Below are positions 12,026 through 12,067 of a stretch of DNA of 12,067 bases, in pieces. The stretch is from an uncultured Collinsella sp. (lineage in GTDB: Bacteria; Actinomycetota; Coriobacteriia; Coriobacteriales; Coriobacteriaceae), in NCBI GenBank assembly GCA_902470835.1, contig CABRHR010000061.1:1-12067 (forward strand), given 5' to 3'. The translations under genes were made by a program, and so were the position numbers. The notes beneath the pieces are model-generated. The model made no database searches, was not told the DNA's origin, and was given only the letters and a program-made list of their open reading frames with translations. The number at the start of each line of letters is the position of its first letter. Position 1 is the first letter of the stretch.

Positions 12026-12067
12026 CTGTCTCTTATACACATCTGACGCTGCCGACGAAGAGGATAG
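12026..12067. other. Nextera adapter remnant, right end (artefact)
   Basis: Positions 12026-12044 are the Tn5 mosaic end and 12045-12058 complete the reverse complement of the Nextera read-1 adapter. Bases 12059-12066 (AGAGGATA) occupy the i5 index position; from memory the reverse complement TATCCTCT is index S503. The last base fits the P5 primer. Genomic sequence ends at 12025. Confidence 0.97.

Overview
The window is a low-to-high GC bacterial contig that looks like a human-gut Coriobacteriia genome, most probably Collinsella or a close relative. This taxon call is inference from the protein styles (fused RfbC-RfbD, YfhO plus DPM1-like glycosyltransferases, DUF4869 proteins) and from the GC-rich codon use. 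Both outermost ends are not biological: positions 1-45 and 12026-12067 are Nextera library adapter, including what look like the i7 and i5 index bases, so the real insert runs from about 46 to 12025 and the two terminal genes are cut there.

Layout, left to right. (1) 46-393: the 3' part of aroQ (type II 3-dehydroquinate dehydratase, shikimate pathway), followed by a strong intrinsic terminator. (2) 526-993: a small DUF4869-type gene, followed by a decayed second copy of the aroQ 3' end (about 1059-1119) and a minus-strand tRNA-Arg(UCU) with its own terminator. (3) 1311-2935, minus strand: a two-gene ABC-2 polysaccharide/teichoic-acid-type exporter (permease then ATPase). (4) 3096-7434, plus strand, diverging from the exporter: two membrane-anchored GT2 glycosyltransferases and a YfhO-family multi-pass protein, packed tightly and ended by a bidirectional terminator. 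(5) 7472-12025, minus strand: the dTDP-L-rhamnose genes in transcription order rfbA (truncated by the contig end), rfbB and an rfbC-rfbD fusion. Between rfbA and rfbB sits a low-GC two-gene cassette, DUF4869 plus a P-loop ATPase.

Functionally the window is mostly a cell-envelope glycopolymer locus. The rfb genes make dTDP-L-rhamnose. The TagGH/Wzm-Wzt-like transporter would export an undecaprenyl-linked polymer. A CsbB/GtrB-like GT2 would load a sugar on undecaprenyl phosphate, and the YfhO-type protein would transfer it to the polymer outside the cell. No rhamnosyltransferase, flippase or polymer-backbone enzyme is visible here.

The most unusual element is the DUF4869 + P-loop pair (10136-11557). 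It interrupts the otherwise GC-rich rfb operon (sample lines: 35-48% GC inside the cassette, 68% in rfbB). A second, ATPase-less DUF4869 paralogue, about half identical in protein sequence, lies about 10 kb away beside the aroQ scar. I do not know the function of this pair. Its C-terminal half has features that could be a divergent Toprim-like domain, which makes an OLD/PARIS-like defence or regulatory role a testable guess, not a conclusion.
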